DNA of 64,000 nt, taken from positions 2,976,001 to 3,040,000 of the forward strand of contig NZ_JACCBD010000001.1 of the NCBI RefSeq assembly GCF_013409595.1. Reading direction: 5' to 3'. Shown here one piece after another: positions 1 to 8,865 of the stretch. Every line of letters starts with the position of its first letter. The stretch's first letter is position 1. Source of the stretch: Leucobacter aridicollis (GTDB lineage Bacteria > Actinomycetota > Actinomycetes > Actinomycetales > Microbacteriaceae). The position numbers were made by a program, and so were the translations under genes. A model generated the notes under the pieces. It was given only the letters and a program-made list of their open reading frames with translations, was not told the origin of the DNA and did no database searches.

Positions 1-578
1 TCCGAGAACGCCCACCGCAGGAACACCTCCCGCCCGCGCTCCTGGTCCGCGCCCACGAGCCGATCCGCCACCGCCCAGAGCGCAGCAGCGCCGTGCGGCG
101 CGGCTGCGGCGAGCGCACGCAGGTCCATGATCGTATCCGCGAGCGGCCGGAACCCGCTGAGTGCGGTGACCTCACTGAGCGCGACGAGCAGCTCAGGCTT
201 GTGGTTCGGATCGCGGTAGTTGCGTACGGGCGAATCGATCGGCACGCCCGCCGCGTTCTCCGCTGCGAAGCCTGCCCGCGCCTGCGCCTCGTCAGGGTGC
301 GCCTGTAGCGACAGCGGCGCCCCGATCGCGAGCACCTTCAGCAGGAACGGCAGCGGGCCGCCGTTCACGCCATAGCGCTCGGGATCCTGCGAGATCAGCT
401 CGATCAGCGTGTGTGGCACCGGGGTTGCCTTCGCGACGCTCGCGGGGCTTCCCGGATGGTCGCCGAGCCAGAGTTCGGCCTGCGGTTCGCCGGTCGGCGC
501 GTGGCCGAGCATCGCCGGGAGTGCATCGGTTGAGCCCCACGCGTATGCGCGCGGAGTGTTCTCGATGAAGATCAGCAC
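1..578 (-). CDS. manA: Mannose-6-phosphate isomerase, class I (partial, C-terminus outside window)
   Basis: Cytosolic enzyme interconverting fructose-6-P and mannose-6-P, feeding GDP-mannose synthesis. Reading the minus strand gives an open frame with the type I PMI signatures: YAWGS near the N-terminus, AELWLGDHPGSPA, LPFLLKVLAI..PLSLQAHP (zinc-binding QAH region) and DPNHKPEL (metal and active-site region). About 192 residues are present; the family is about 390-420, so the C-terminal half lies beyond the window. GTG at 578 is chosen because it puts the YAWGS motif at the usual distance from the start and is preceded by GGGAG; an in-frame ATG at 611 is possible and would add 11 residues. 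It is divergent from the ligase-like gene at 619. The partner guanylyltransferase is at 58.5 kb. The family call is confident, the start less so. Confidence 0.88.
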   Translation of the reverse strand, partial: MLIFIENTPRAYAWGSTDALPAMLGHAPTGEPQAELWLGDHPGSPASVAKATPVPHTLIELISQDPERYGVNGGPLPFLLKVLAIGAPLSLQAHPDEAQARAGFAAENAAGVPIDSPVRNYRDPNHKPELLVALSEVTALSGFRPLADTIMDLRALAAAAPHGAAALWAVADRLVGADQERGREVFLRWAFS

Positions 579-605
579 AATGCTCCCAGCGGTATCCCGA
601 TGCTC

Positions 606-622
606 TACCATACCGGGTATGG
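606..622 (+). promoter_or_regulatory. -10-like hexamer and perfect 15-bp palindrome at start of ligase-like gene
   Basis: TACCAT at 606-611 lies 7 nt before the ATG at 619, as in other leaderless-looking genes here. It overlaps CCATACCGGGTATGG (608-622), a perfect 7+1+7 palindrome covering the start codon in the divergent manA/ligase interval. A repressor operator is possible but unproven. Confidence 0.4.
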
Positions 623-2004
623 CCAACAGCAAGACAAGACTCGGGGTGAGCGCGTACGCGATCGTCGTGTTTGTCTTCACGCTCGCCAGCAACGGCGTGC
701 GAAACCTGCTCGGCTGGCCCGGCTTCATCGCGGCTGCGATCGTGCTTGCGGCGGTCGGCGGAATCATGTTCCTGAAGATGCGGCCCGAGCGGTTCCGGTG
801 GTATCGGCTCCCCTCGCCGATCTACCTCTTTCTCGCGCTCGCGGCCTGCTCGATCCTGTGGTCGCAGTACCGGCTTGAGAGCGTGCTCGGCGTTGTCGCC
901 CAGCTGCTCACGACGCTCGTCGCCGTCGCGCTCGCGTTCATCCTGACCTGGCACGAGACCCTGCGAACGCTCGGCACCGCGCTGCGCTACGTGATCGGCC
1001 TGTCGCTCCTGTTCGAGCTGTGGGTGTCGCTGTTCGTGCAGCACCCAGTGCTCCCCTGGTGGATCGAGCTCACCGCCACGCAGGAGGAGAAGACCCCGAA
1101 GCTGCTCTATTGGAGCCGCGACCTGCTGTTCGACGGCGGCCCCATCCAGGGGCTCGTCGGCAGCTCGACGCTGTTCGGCTTCATCGGCCTCATCGGCCTC
1201 ATCATCTTCGCGATCCAGCTGCGCGCGCGCCTCATCACGCGGTTTGCCGGCTGGTTCTGGGTTGCGATGTCGCTCGCCACGCTCGCGCTCACGCGTTCGG
1301 CCACCGTGACCGTCGCGCTCGTCGCCGTCGTGATCGCGCTCGCGTTCGCGCTGTGGGCTCGCCGATCCGGACCCGTCGGGCGGCTCCCCGTCTACATCAC
1401 GGGCGCCGTCGTGCTCGCCGCGATCGCCGGCATCGCGCTCTTCGCCCGGTCGTGGGTGTTCTCGCTGCTCGGCAAGAGCAGCGACCTCACAGGCCGCGTC
1501 GACACCTGGGAGGGCGTCATCGCGCTCGCGCAGCAGCGCCCGTGGTTCGGGTGGGGCTGGATCAGCTACTGGGCGCCCTGGGTCGAGCCGTACAAGTCAC
1601 TCGACGTGCAGGGTGGCATCCCTGTCATGAGCGCCCACAACGCGTGGCTCGACGTCTGGCTGCAGCTCGGCATCGTCGGCCTCCTCCTCTTCGTGCCGCT
1701 CGTCGCCCTCACGCTCTGGCGCGTGTGGTTCCGCGCGGTCGACCAGCCGCGCCGCGGGTACGGCCCCCCGCTGCCGTACGCGACGAGCGCCCTGTGGCCG
1801 TTCCTCCTCATGGTCGCGCTCGTGGTGCAGTCGTTCGCAGAGAGCCGGATCCTGATCGAGAGCGGTTGGCTCCTGCTCATCATGCTCGCGGCGAAGAGCC
1901 GCTTCGATTTCGAGCTGCCATCGCTCGACGCGGAACCGCAGCGGATGCCGTGGCGCCAGGTTCCCATCCCGCGCGAGATCGCGCCGGCGACCACCGCGCG
2001 CTAG
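619..2004 (+). CDS. O-antigen ligase/polymerase-like (Wzy/WaaL) membrane protein
   Basis: A 461-residue polytopic protein with about ten hydrophobic segments and a large loop before the last helices. Region 340-400 holds the family-like pattern: DLTGRVDTWEGVIAL, RPWFGWGW, then SAHNAWLDVWLQLGIVG, matching Wzy_C/O-antigen ligase proteins where a conserved His and Arg in the periplasm-facing loop are needed for glycan transfer. In a monoderm it would polymerise or ligate undecaprenyl-linked glycans on the outer face of the membrane. ATG 619 is used because an upstream extension to 409 would run through the divergent manA gene. Downstream is a small unknown gene and then glfT2, fitting a glycopolymer role. 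Polymerase versus ligase cannot be decided from sequence. Confidence 0.75.
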   Translation: MANSKTRLGVSAYAIVVFVFTLASNGVRNLLGWPGFIAAAIVLAAVGGIMFLKMRPERFRWYRLPSPIYLFLALAACSILWSQYRLESVLGVVAQLLTTLVAVALAFILTWHETLRTLGTALRYVIGLSLLFELWVSLFVQHPVLPWWIELTATQEEKTPKLLYWSRDLLFDGGPIQGLVGSSTLFGFIGLIGLIIFAIQLRARLITRFAGWFWVAMSLATLALTRSATVTVALVAVVIALAFALWARRSGPVGRLPVYITGAVVLAAIAGIALFARSWVFSLLGKSSDLTGRVDTWEGVIALAQQRPWFGWGWISYWAPWVEPYKSLDVQGGIPVMSAHNAWLDVWLQLGIVGLLLFVPLVALTLWRVWFRAVDQPRRGYGPPLPYATSALWPFLLMVALVVQSFAESRILIESGWLLLIMLAAKSRFDFELPSLDAEPQRMPWRQVPIPREIAPATTAR

Positions 2005-2040
2005 CCACGTCTGACGCCAGGCGACTCCACGCGGGCTTGG

Positions 2041-2046
2041 TAGAAT
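2041..2046 (+). promoter_or_regulatory. -10 hexamer TAGAAT, leaderless start at 2053
   Basis: TAGAAT followed by six bases and then GTG. This spacing would put the transcription start on the start codon. No convincing -35 is visible. Confidence 0.5.
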
Positions 2047-2052
2047 TGCCCC

Positions 2053-2409
2053 GTGAACCTCACCTCAGAGCGCCTGCAGAAACTGCGGGACGACGCGCAC
2101 CTCGAACGCGAGACGATTCTCGAGTATCGGGTGCGCGGTGGGCAGGATCCCGCTGTCGCCTACGAAGAGGTTCCCGAGCTCGATGACTTCGTCGTTGCCG
2201 CGTTGCGCGATGAGCTGCTCGAGGATCGTGGCCAGCTCGCCGAGTACGGGCTCGCCCGCCTTGCCGCGCAGTCGTCGAGCGCCGACGCTGACACGCACCG
2301 CGCCAACGCTGACCGCGTCGAGTTTGAACTGCTGCGCGAAATTGCCGACTCGGTGCCCGAGCTCGCAGTCGCCGTCTGGCGCGCCGCCGGCAAGCTGAAC
2401 GTCGAGTAG
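2053..2409 (+). CDS. Small conserved-looking acidic protein of unknown function
   Basis: A 118-residue, strongly acidic, mostly alpha-helical protein with no signal peptide or membrane segment. It is rich in Glu/Asp/Arg/Leu, e.g. RLQKLRDDAHLERETILEYR and LRDELLEDRGQLAEYGLARL, suggesting helical bundles. I do not recognise a family. The GTG start is supported by TAGAAT ending 6 nt upstream, the same architecture as several clearly real genes here. It sits alone between the ligase-like gene and glfT2. An opposite-strand frame of similar length covers the same bases, but it has Cys/Gly/Val composition typical of an antisense shadow. The gene is probably real; function is unknown. Confidence 0.65.
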   Translation: MNLTSERLQKLRDDAHLERETILEYRVRGGQDPAVAYEEVPELDDFVVAALRDELLEDRGQLAEYGLARLAAQSSSADADTHRANADRVEFELLREIADSVPELAVAVWRAAGKLNVE

Positions 2410-2501
2410 CCTGCGCACAACGGGGTGTGTCGCCGGAGTGAACGTTCCACCCGTCGCGCCCCGAGTTCCGTAGGCTCTCAGCCGGTCGAATTCCGCGAGG
2501 A

Positions 2502-2507
2502 TAGAAT
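2502..2507 (+). promoter_or_regulatory. Possible -10 (TAGAAT) for glfT2
   Basis: TAGAAT lies about 40 nt before the ATG at 2549, which would give a short leader. No clear -35 or strong Shine-Dalgarno is visible, so this is tentative. Confidence 0.35.
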
Positions 2508-2548
2508 AAGCCGGTCAGTACCCTGATCCGGAAGTGAGACGCTCCTAG

Positions 2549-4450
2549 ATGCCGACAACGCTGCAGACCATCGTGTTCCCGGTGTCGCAGGACCCCGACG
2601 TCCTGCCGCTCTACGCCGACTCCGAGACTTGGACTAAGGTCGGCACCAGGCCGATCCGACTGAGCAACAACGCGAGCATCGATAACGTGCTCTCGCGCTC
2701 AAGCGCGCAGGTGCGTGCCGGCCAGCGCGTCTCGTTCGCGAGCTACTTCAACGCATTCCCGGCTGCATATTGGCAACGCTGGACCGTCGTCACGAGCGTC
2801 ACGCTCTCGCTGCGCACGACCGGCCGCGGCACGATCATCGTCTACCGGTCGAACGCGAACGGTGTGCCGCAGCGCGTCGCGTCACACCAGGTCTCGGGCT
2901 CCGAGTCGACCACTTTCGACCTCCCCCTCACCTCGTTCAGTGACGGCGGCTGGTACTGGTTCGACCTCATCGCGAGCACCGAGGACCTCGTGCTCGACGG
3001 CGGCGAGTGGTCGACCGCCGCAGAGCCGGTGCAGACCGGCAAGCTGAGCCTCGGCATGACCACGTACAACAAGCCCGACTACTGCGTCGCCACGCTCGCG
3101 AACATCGCCGAGAACCCGGCGCTCGTCGCGGGGATCGACCGGATCTTCCTCGTCGACCAGGGTACGCAGAAGGTGCGCGACGAAGCCGGCTTCGACGAGG
3201 TCGCGGCCGCGCTCGGCGAGCACCTGCAGATCATCGAGCAGGGCAACCTCGGAGGTTCGGGCGGGTTCTCCCGCTCCATGTCCGAGACGCTCGAGCGCGA
3301 GGACACCGACTTCCTGCTGCTGCTCGATGACGACATCGAGTTCGAGACCGAGAGCGCGCTGCGTGCGCTGCAGTTCGGCCGGTTCAGCCGCGAACCTGTC
3401 ATCGTGGGCGGCCACATGTTCGACCTGCTCGACAAGCCCGTCATGCACGCGTGGGCAGAGGTCGTGCGGCCCGACCCGTTCATGTGGGGGCCGTCGTTCG
3501 AGGAGCAGCACCGCCACGACTTCCGCAACCGCAACCTGCGCCAGACGAAGTGGATGCACGCGCGACTCGACTCCGACTACAACGGCTGGTGGATGTGCAT
3601 GATCCCGAAGCAGGTCATCGCCGAGATCGGGCTCGCGCTCCCCGTCTTCATCAAGTGGGACGACGCCGAGTACGGTCTGCGCGCAAAGGCAGCCGGCTAC
3701 CGCACGGTATCGCTGCCCGGCGTCGCCCTCTGGCACGTGTCCTGGCTCGATAAGGACGACTCACAGGACTGGCAGGCCTTCTTCCACACCCGCAACCGGC
3801 TCATCGCTGGCCTGCTGCACTCCGACAGGCCGAAGAGCGGGAAGCTGCTGCAGAACAGCGGCCGCCAGGACATCAAGAAGCTGCTGAACATGCAGTACTA
3901 CGCGACCCAGCTCGCGGTGGACGGCATGCGCGCCGTGCTCCGCGGCCCGGCGTCACTCCACGACGACATCTCGTGCGACATGCCTGCCGCCCGCGGGCGA
4001 GCGAAGGACTTCCCCGAGACTCGCGTGTACCGGCCCGGCGACCCCGAGACCCCCGTGTCGCTCGGTGGCCGCGCCCTGCCAGAGCTCGCTGAGAAGCCGA
4101 AGGGCCCGACCGGGATCCGGCTCGCCCTCTTCACGCTCAGGATGGTGCCCCAGCACTGGCGGCGGGCGACGGTGCCAGAGGGCGAGCAGCCGGGCCTCGA
4201 GTACGCGAAGCAGGGCGCGCACTGGTGGCAGATCCCGCACCATGCAAACGTCATCGTCGGCGCCGCCGACGGCAGCGGCAAGATGTGGTACCGCCACGAC
4301 CGCGCGAAGTTCCGCCGGCTCCTGCGCGAGTCCCGCAGCCTGAGCAAGCAGATCGAAAAGAACTGGGACGCGCTCTCGTCCGAGTACCGCGCGGCGCTGC
4401 CCCAGATGACCTCGGTCGAGGAGTGGCGCAAGACGTTCGAGGGGCGCTAG
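2549..4450 (+). CDS. glfT2: Galactofuranosyltransferase GlfT2-like
   Basis: A 633-residue GT2 enzyme that would extend galactan chains using UDP-galactofuranose on the cytoplasmic membrane face. The layout matches mycobacterial GlfT2: an N-terminal beta-rich domain (about 1-160), then a GT-A domain starting LSLGMTTYNKPDYC, the metal-binding LLLLDDDIE with DDD at 260-262, the catalytic-base region IKWDDAEYG (D371-D372) and ALWHVSW (H395), followed by a helical C-terminal region. Positions of DDD, Asp and His nearly coincide with those known in the M. tuberculosis enzyme. glf, which makes its donor, is convergent at 6173-7312. GlfT1-like enzymes are at 28.8 and 38.9 kb and a Wzm/Wzt exporter at 31.7 kb, so the whole galactan set is in the window. 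Confidence is high. Confidence 0.93.
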   Translation: MPTTLQTIVFPVSQDPDVLPLYADSETWTKVGTRPIRLSNNASIDNVLSRSSAQVRAGQRVSFASYFNAFPAAYWQRWTVVTSVTLSLRTTGRGTIIVYRSNANGVPQRVASHQVSGSESTTFDLPLTSFSDGGWYWFDLIASTEDLVLDGGEWSTAAEPVQTGKLSLGMTTYNKPDYCVATLANIAENPALVAGIDRIFLVDQGTQKVRDEAGFDEVAAALGEHLQIIEQGNLGGSGGFSRSMSETLEREDTDFLLLLDDDIEFETESALRALQFGRFSREPVIVGGHMFDLLDKPVMHAWAEVVRPDPFMWGPSFEEQHRHDFRNRNLRQTKWMHARLDSDYNGWWMCMIPKQVIAEIGLALPVFIKWDDAEYGLRAKAAGYRTVSLPGVALWHVSWLDKDDSQDWQAFFHTRNRLIAGLLHSDRPKSGKLLQNSGRQDIKKLLNMQYYATQLAVDGMRAVLRGPASLHDDISCDMPAARGRAKDFPETRVYRPGDPETPVSLGGRALPELAEKPKGPTGIRLALFTLRMVPQHWRRATVPEGEQPGLEYAKQGAHWWQIPHHANVIVGAADGSGKMWYRHDRAKFRRLLRESRSLSKQIEKNWDALSSEYRAALPQMTSVEEWRKTFEGR

Positions 4451-4558
4451 CACCTTCGCGCGTCTCTCTTGGCGCGTGCTAGTCTGCGTTGTTATCTTGG
4501 TTGGGACGCCCCGGCGTCCGGTTTAACCACGCAACGACGCGAAAGACGGTGACGCATC

Positions 4559-6088
4559 TTGACGGAACAGCTGCAGGACATACTCGACACCATCGGCGGG
4601 ATCATTTGGGGGCCGTTCGTCCTTATCCCGCTGCTCTTCCTCACCGGCTTGTACCTCACCGTACGGCTCGGCGGCATCCAGTTTCTGCGGCTTGGAGCCG
4701 CGCTGAACCTCGGCCTGCTGCGCCGCAAGGACCCCGGAGCGCAGGGCGATATCTCGCAGTTCCAGGCACTCACGACGGCCCTCGCGGCCACGGTCGGCAC
4801 GGGCAACATCGTCGGTGTCGCGACCGCGATCGGGATCGGTGGCCCCGGAGCCCTGTTCTGGATGTGGATCACTGGTCTGCTCGGCATGGCCTCGAAGTAC
4901 ACGGAGGCGTTCCTGGGCGTGCGCTTCCGCCAGGCGGACGCGAAGGGTGAGCGCAACGGCGGTCCACAGTACTACCTCGAGAAGGGCATTCGTGGGCCGC
5001 TCGGCAAGATCCTCGGCTGGTCGTTCACCGTCTTCGCGGTGTTCGCCTGCTTCGGCATCGGCAACCTCACCCAGTCGAACTCGATCGCGGCGAACGTCGA
5101 GCACAGCTTCAACGTTCCCGTCTGGGTCACCGGCCTGATCCTGACCGCGTTTGCCCTCGTCGTGCTCGTCGGCGGCATCAAGTCGATCGGCCGCGTTACC
5201 GCCGGCTTCGTGCCGATCATGATCGTGTTCTACGTCGTCGCCGCGCTCTACATTCTCGGCGCGAACATCGGGGAGGTGCCGGCGGCCCTCGCAACCATCT
5301 TCCACGACGCGTTCACCGGCACCGCGGCGGCCGGCGGGTTCGCCGGCTCAGTGTTCATCATCGCGGTGCAGTACGGCTTCGCGCGCGGCATCTTCTCGAA
5401 CGAGTCGGGCATGGGCTCGGCGGCGATCGCGGCCGCGGCCGCACAGACGAGCCACCCCGTACGGCAGGGCCTCGTGTCGATGACGCAGACCTTCATCGAC
5501 ACGATCATCGTCGTGACCATGACCGGCCTCGTCATCGTCACGACCGGCACCTACTCGCAGGTGGACCCCGCCACCAACGAGCAGCTCTCCCCCGCGCTCA
5601 TGACCGGTCAGGCGTTCTCACACGGATTGCCCGGCCAGTGGGGTCACTGGGTGGTGACGATTGGCCTCGTGATGTTCGCGTTCTCGACAATCCTCGGCTG
5701 GGCCTACTACGGTGAGCGCAACATCGTCCGCATCTTCGGCCGCAAAATCGCGATCCCGTTCCGCGTGCTGTTCTCGCTCATCGTGTTCGTCGGCGCGACC
5801 ACCCAGCTCGACATCGCGTGGTCGTTCTCGGACATGATGAACGGGCTCATGGCGATCCCGAACCTCATCGGCCTGCTGATCCTCTCGGGCCTCGTCGCCC
5901 GCGAGACGCGCGCCTACTTGAAATTCGACCCGAAGCTCAAGGCAACGCCCGAGGAGATCTCAGCGGCCCTCGCCGACGAGCCCGGATATCAGTCGTGGCG
6001 CGTGCGTGAGGCCGAGCTCGATCGCGAGGGCGGGAGGGCGCCGCAGACGCCCGCGACCCGCACCGTGCCGCTGCCTCCGGACGAGTAA
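4559..6088 (+). CDS. Alanine/glycine:cation symporter (AGCS family)
   Basis: A 509-residue integral membrane protein importing alanine or glycine with sodium. Family signatures are visible: GGIQFLRLGAALNL near residue 40, TALAATVGTGNIVGVATAI (the AGCS N-terminal motif) and GSVFIIAVQYGFARGIFSNE followed by GMGSAAIAAAAA, then about ten hydrophobic helices and a hydrophilic tail. Length is in the usual 440-540 range. The start is a TTG at 4559 preceded by a purine-rich GAAAGACGGTGA; no in-frame ATG fits the conserved N-terminus better. It is not obviously linked to glycan synthesis and looks like a core gene within the locus. Substrate among Ala, Gly or D-Ala is not predictable. Confidence 0.92.
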   Translation: MTEQLQDILDTIGGIIWGPFVLIPLLFLTGLYLTVRLGGIQFLRLGAALNLGLLRRKDPGAQGDISQFQALTTALAATVGTGNIVGVATAIGIGGPGALFWMWITGLLGMASKYTEAFLGVRFRQADAKGERNGGPQYYLEKGIRGPLGKILGWSFTVFAVFACFGIGNLTQSNSIAANVEHSFNVPVWVTGLILTAFALVVLVGGIKSIGRVTAGFVPIMIVFYVVAALYILGANIGEVPAALATIFHDAFTGTAAAGGFAGSVFIIAVQYGFARGIFSNESGMGSAAIAAAAAQTSHPVRQGLVSMTQTFIDTIIVVTMTGLVIVTTGTYSQVDPATNEQLSPALMTGQAFSHGLPGQWGHWVVTIGLVMFAFSTILGWAYYGERNIVRIFGRKIAIPFRVLFSLIVFVGATTQLDIAWSFSDMMNGLMAIPNLIGLLILSGLVARETRAYLKFDPKLKATPEEISAALADEPGYQSWRVREAELDREGGRAPQTPATRTVPLPPDE

Positions 6089-6098
6089 GCGGGACGGC

Positions 6099-6136
6099 GA
6101 ACGGCCGGCCTCAGCGAATGCTGAGACCGGCCGTTC
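6099..6136. terminator. Bidirectional hairpin terminator between symporter and glf
   Basis: A long stem with about 17 pairs, one mismatch and loop GAAT (6116-6119) lies in the convergent gap, followed on the plus strand by TGTGTTTGTC. Confidence 0.8.
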
Positions 6137-6172
6137 TGTGTTTGTCCGCCGCGCGGCGAGCCACGAGTCAGA

Positions 6173-7333
<1,161 letters not shown>

Positions 7334-7355
7334 TCAACGGGCCCCCCTGGACATG

Positions 7356-7389
7356 GCTGAAGCCAGCACCTGGCGGTGCTGGCTTCAGC
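7356..7389 (-). terminator. Hairpin terminator after the UDP-sugar dehydrogenase
   Basis: CTGAAGCCAGCACC (7357-7370) pairs perfectly with 7375-7388 around loop TGGC, plus one more pair. It starts 7 nt beyond the stop codon. No U tract follows, as is common in high-GC actinobacteria. Confidence 0.75.
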
Positions 7390-7395
7390 TGAGAC

Positions 7396-8691
7396 TTACG
7401 CGGATGCGCCGATCACGATCCTCGGCACGCCCTTCCAAGCCGCCGGATCGGTGAAGTTGCGGCCATCTGCAAAGAGCTTGATTCCTGGGAAGCTCGTGGG
7501 TCCCAGTTCGCGATACTCGGCATGATCCGCCTGCAAGATGGCAACGTCAACTGCGTCGCCGATCTTGTGAGGCATAAAGCCGAAAGCGGCAAGCTCATCA
7601 TCTGAGAAGACAGGGTCGTGCACAGTCACGACTGCTCCTCGCCGTGTCAGTTCCTCGACGGTTGGGAAGACGCCGGATACCGCCGTCTCCTTCACACCAC
7701 CGCGGTACGACGCCCCGAGCACGACCACACGCTGGCCGGCCAGCTCTCCAATGGTCTGCTCGACGCGGTCCACAACGTAGGTCGGCATCGTCGCGTTGTA
7801 GTTGCGCGCGGTGCGCACGATATCTGCATCGGGATCGGTTGAGAGGTACAGCCGGGGGTATACCGGGATACAGTGGCCTCCGACGGCGATTCCGGGCCGG
7901 TGAATGTGGCTAAACGGCTGCGAGTTGCAGGCCTCGATGACCTTGTAGACGTCAATACCGATAGTATCCGCGTACCGTGCGAACTGGTTAGCAAGCCCGA
8001 TGTTTACGTCGCGGTATGTTGTCTCCGCGAGCTTCGCCATCTCGGCTGCTTCAGCCGTGCCCATGTCCCAGACGCCGTTGGGCTGGCGCAGTTCCGGCCG
8101 GTCGTCAAACGTGAGAACCGACTCGTAAAACTCGATTGCCTTCTTCGTCCCGGCGTCGTTGAGCCCACCGACGAGCTTCGGGTATTTCTTCAGATCCTCG
8201 TAGACGCGGCCGGTGAGCACGCGCTCAGGAGAAAACACGAGGTGGAAGTCTTCACCCTCGGTCAGTCCAGAAACCTCTTCAATGAGTGGCTTCCAGCGGT
8301 TGCGCGTGGTGCCAACGGGGAGCGTCGTTTCGTACGAAATCAGCGTTCCAGGTGTGAGGTGCTCTGCGAGCGACGTGGTCGCAGCATCCATCCACTTGAA
8401 ATCAGGCTCCCAGGTCTCCTCGTCGACGAGCAACGGCACGACGAGGACGACCGCATCGGCTCCAGGGATCGCGTCAGCATAGTCCGTGGTCGCACGGAGC
8501 TTCCCAGCGGGCACCTGCTCGGCGAGCTTCTCCGCCAGGCCGGCTTCGCCCGGGAAAGGTTCAACGCCCGAGTTGATGACGTCGACGAGCGCCTGGTTGA
8601 CGTCAACGCCGACAACCTCGTGCCCCATCGATGCGAACTGGGTCGCGAGAGGAAGGCCAATTTTTCCGGTAGCTACGACTGCAATCTTCAC
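7396..8691 (-). CDS. UDP-glucose/UDP-N-acetylhexosamine 6-dehydrogenase family protein
   Basis: A 431-residue NAD-dependent nucleotide-sugar 6-dehydrogenase making a UDP-uronic acid. It shows the N-terminal Rossmann start IAVVATGKIGLPLA, FSPERVLTGRV, PKLVGG, NGVWDMGTAEAAEMAKLAE, the catalytic-cysteine motif GGHCIPVYP and a C-terminal domain with LGASYRGGVKE. The short, variant glycine loop and the FSPERV motif resemble the UDP-GlcNAc/UDP-ManNAc dehydrogenase branch (WbpA, WecC, TviB) more than UDP-glucose dehydrogenase, but the substrate is not certain. GTG 8691 is chosen because KIAVV is the usual N-terminus and TACAAT lies 6 nt upstream; a longer GTG start at 8709 is less likely. It could supply a uronic acid to the wall polymer together with the aminotransferase at 15.9 kb and the oxidoreductase at 33.8 kb. 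Confidence 0.88.
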   Translation of the reverse strand: MKIAVVATGKIGLPLATQFASMGHEVVGVDVNQALVDVINSGVEPFPGEAGLAEKLAEQVPAGKLRATTDYADAIPGADAVVLVVPLLVDEETWEPDFKWMDAATTSLAEHLTPGTLISYETTLPVGTTRNRWKPLIEEVSGLTEGEDFHLVFSPERVLTGRVYEDLKKYPKLVGGLNDAGTKKAIEFYESVLTFDDRPELRQPNGVWDMGTAEAAEMAKLAETTYRDVNIGLANQFARYADTIGIDVYKVIEACNSQPFSHIHRPGIAVGGHCIPVYPRLYLSTDPDADIVRTARNYNATMPTYVVDRVEQTIGELAGQRVVVLGASYRGGVKETAVSGVFPTVEELTRRGAVVTVHDPVFSDDELAAFGFMPHKIGDAVDVAILQADHAEYRELGPTSFPGIKLFADGRNFTDPAAWKGVPRIVIGASA

Positions 8692-8697
8692 GCGGCA

Positions 8698-8703
8698 ATT
8701 GTA
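8698..8703 (-). promoter_or_regulatory. -10 hexamer TACAAT, leaderless start at 8691
   Basis: TACAAT is followed by six bases and GTG 8691 on the minus strand. The upstream interval to the next gene (to 8866) holds no other recognisable feature. Confidence 0.5.
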
Positions 8704-8865
8704 TCTCACCAGCTCATGAGCCCCGTCGCAGCGTAGACCTCATTCGTTGGACGGCGGAATCTGGCGCTGCACGAGTTGCCCGTTGAGGGCGTACCCGCAC
8801 CCCGCGCCAATCTGGATCGGGCGAGCCGACGCTCAACACAGCGCCTGTCGCGGCTACCCGCGCGG

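Noticed and set aside
2065-2418. A 117-codon minus-strand frame overlapping the small gene at 2053.
   Set aside because: The plus frame has a -10 at leaderless spacing and an acidic helical product; the minus frame has neither a start signal nor protein-like composition.
3001-3750. Short plus- and minus-strand frames inside glfT2.
   Set aside because: They lack motifs and lie over the conserved GT-A domain, including DDD and the catalytic Asp region.
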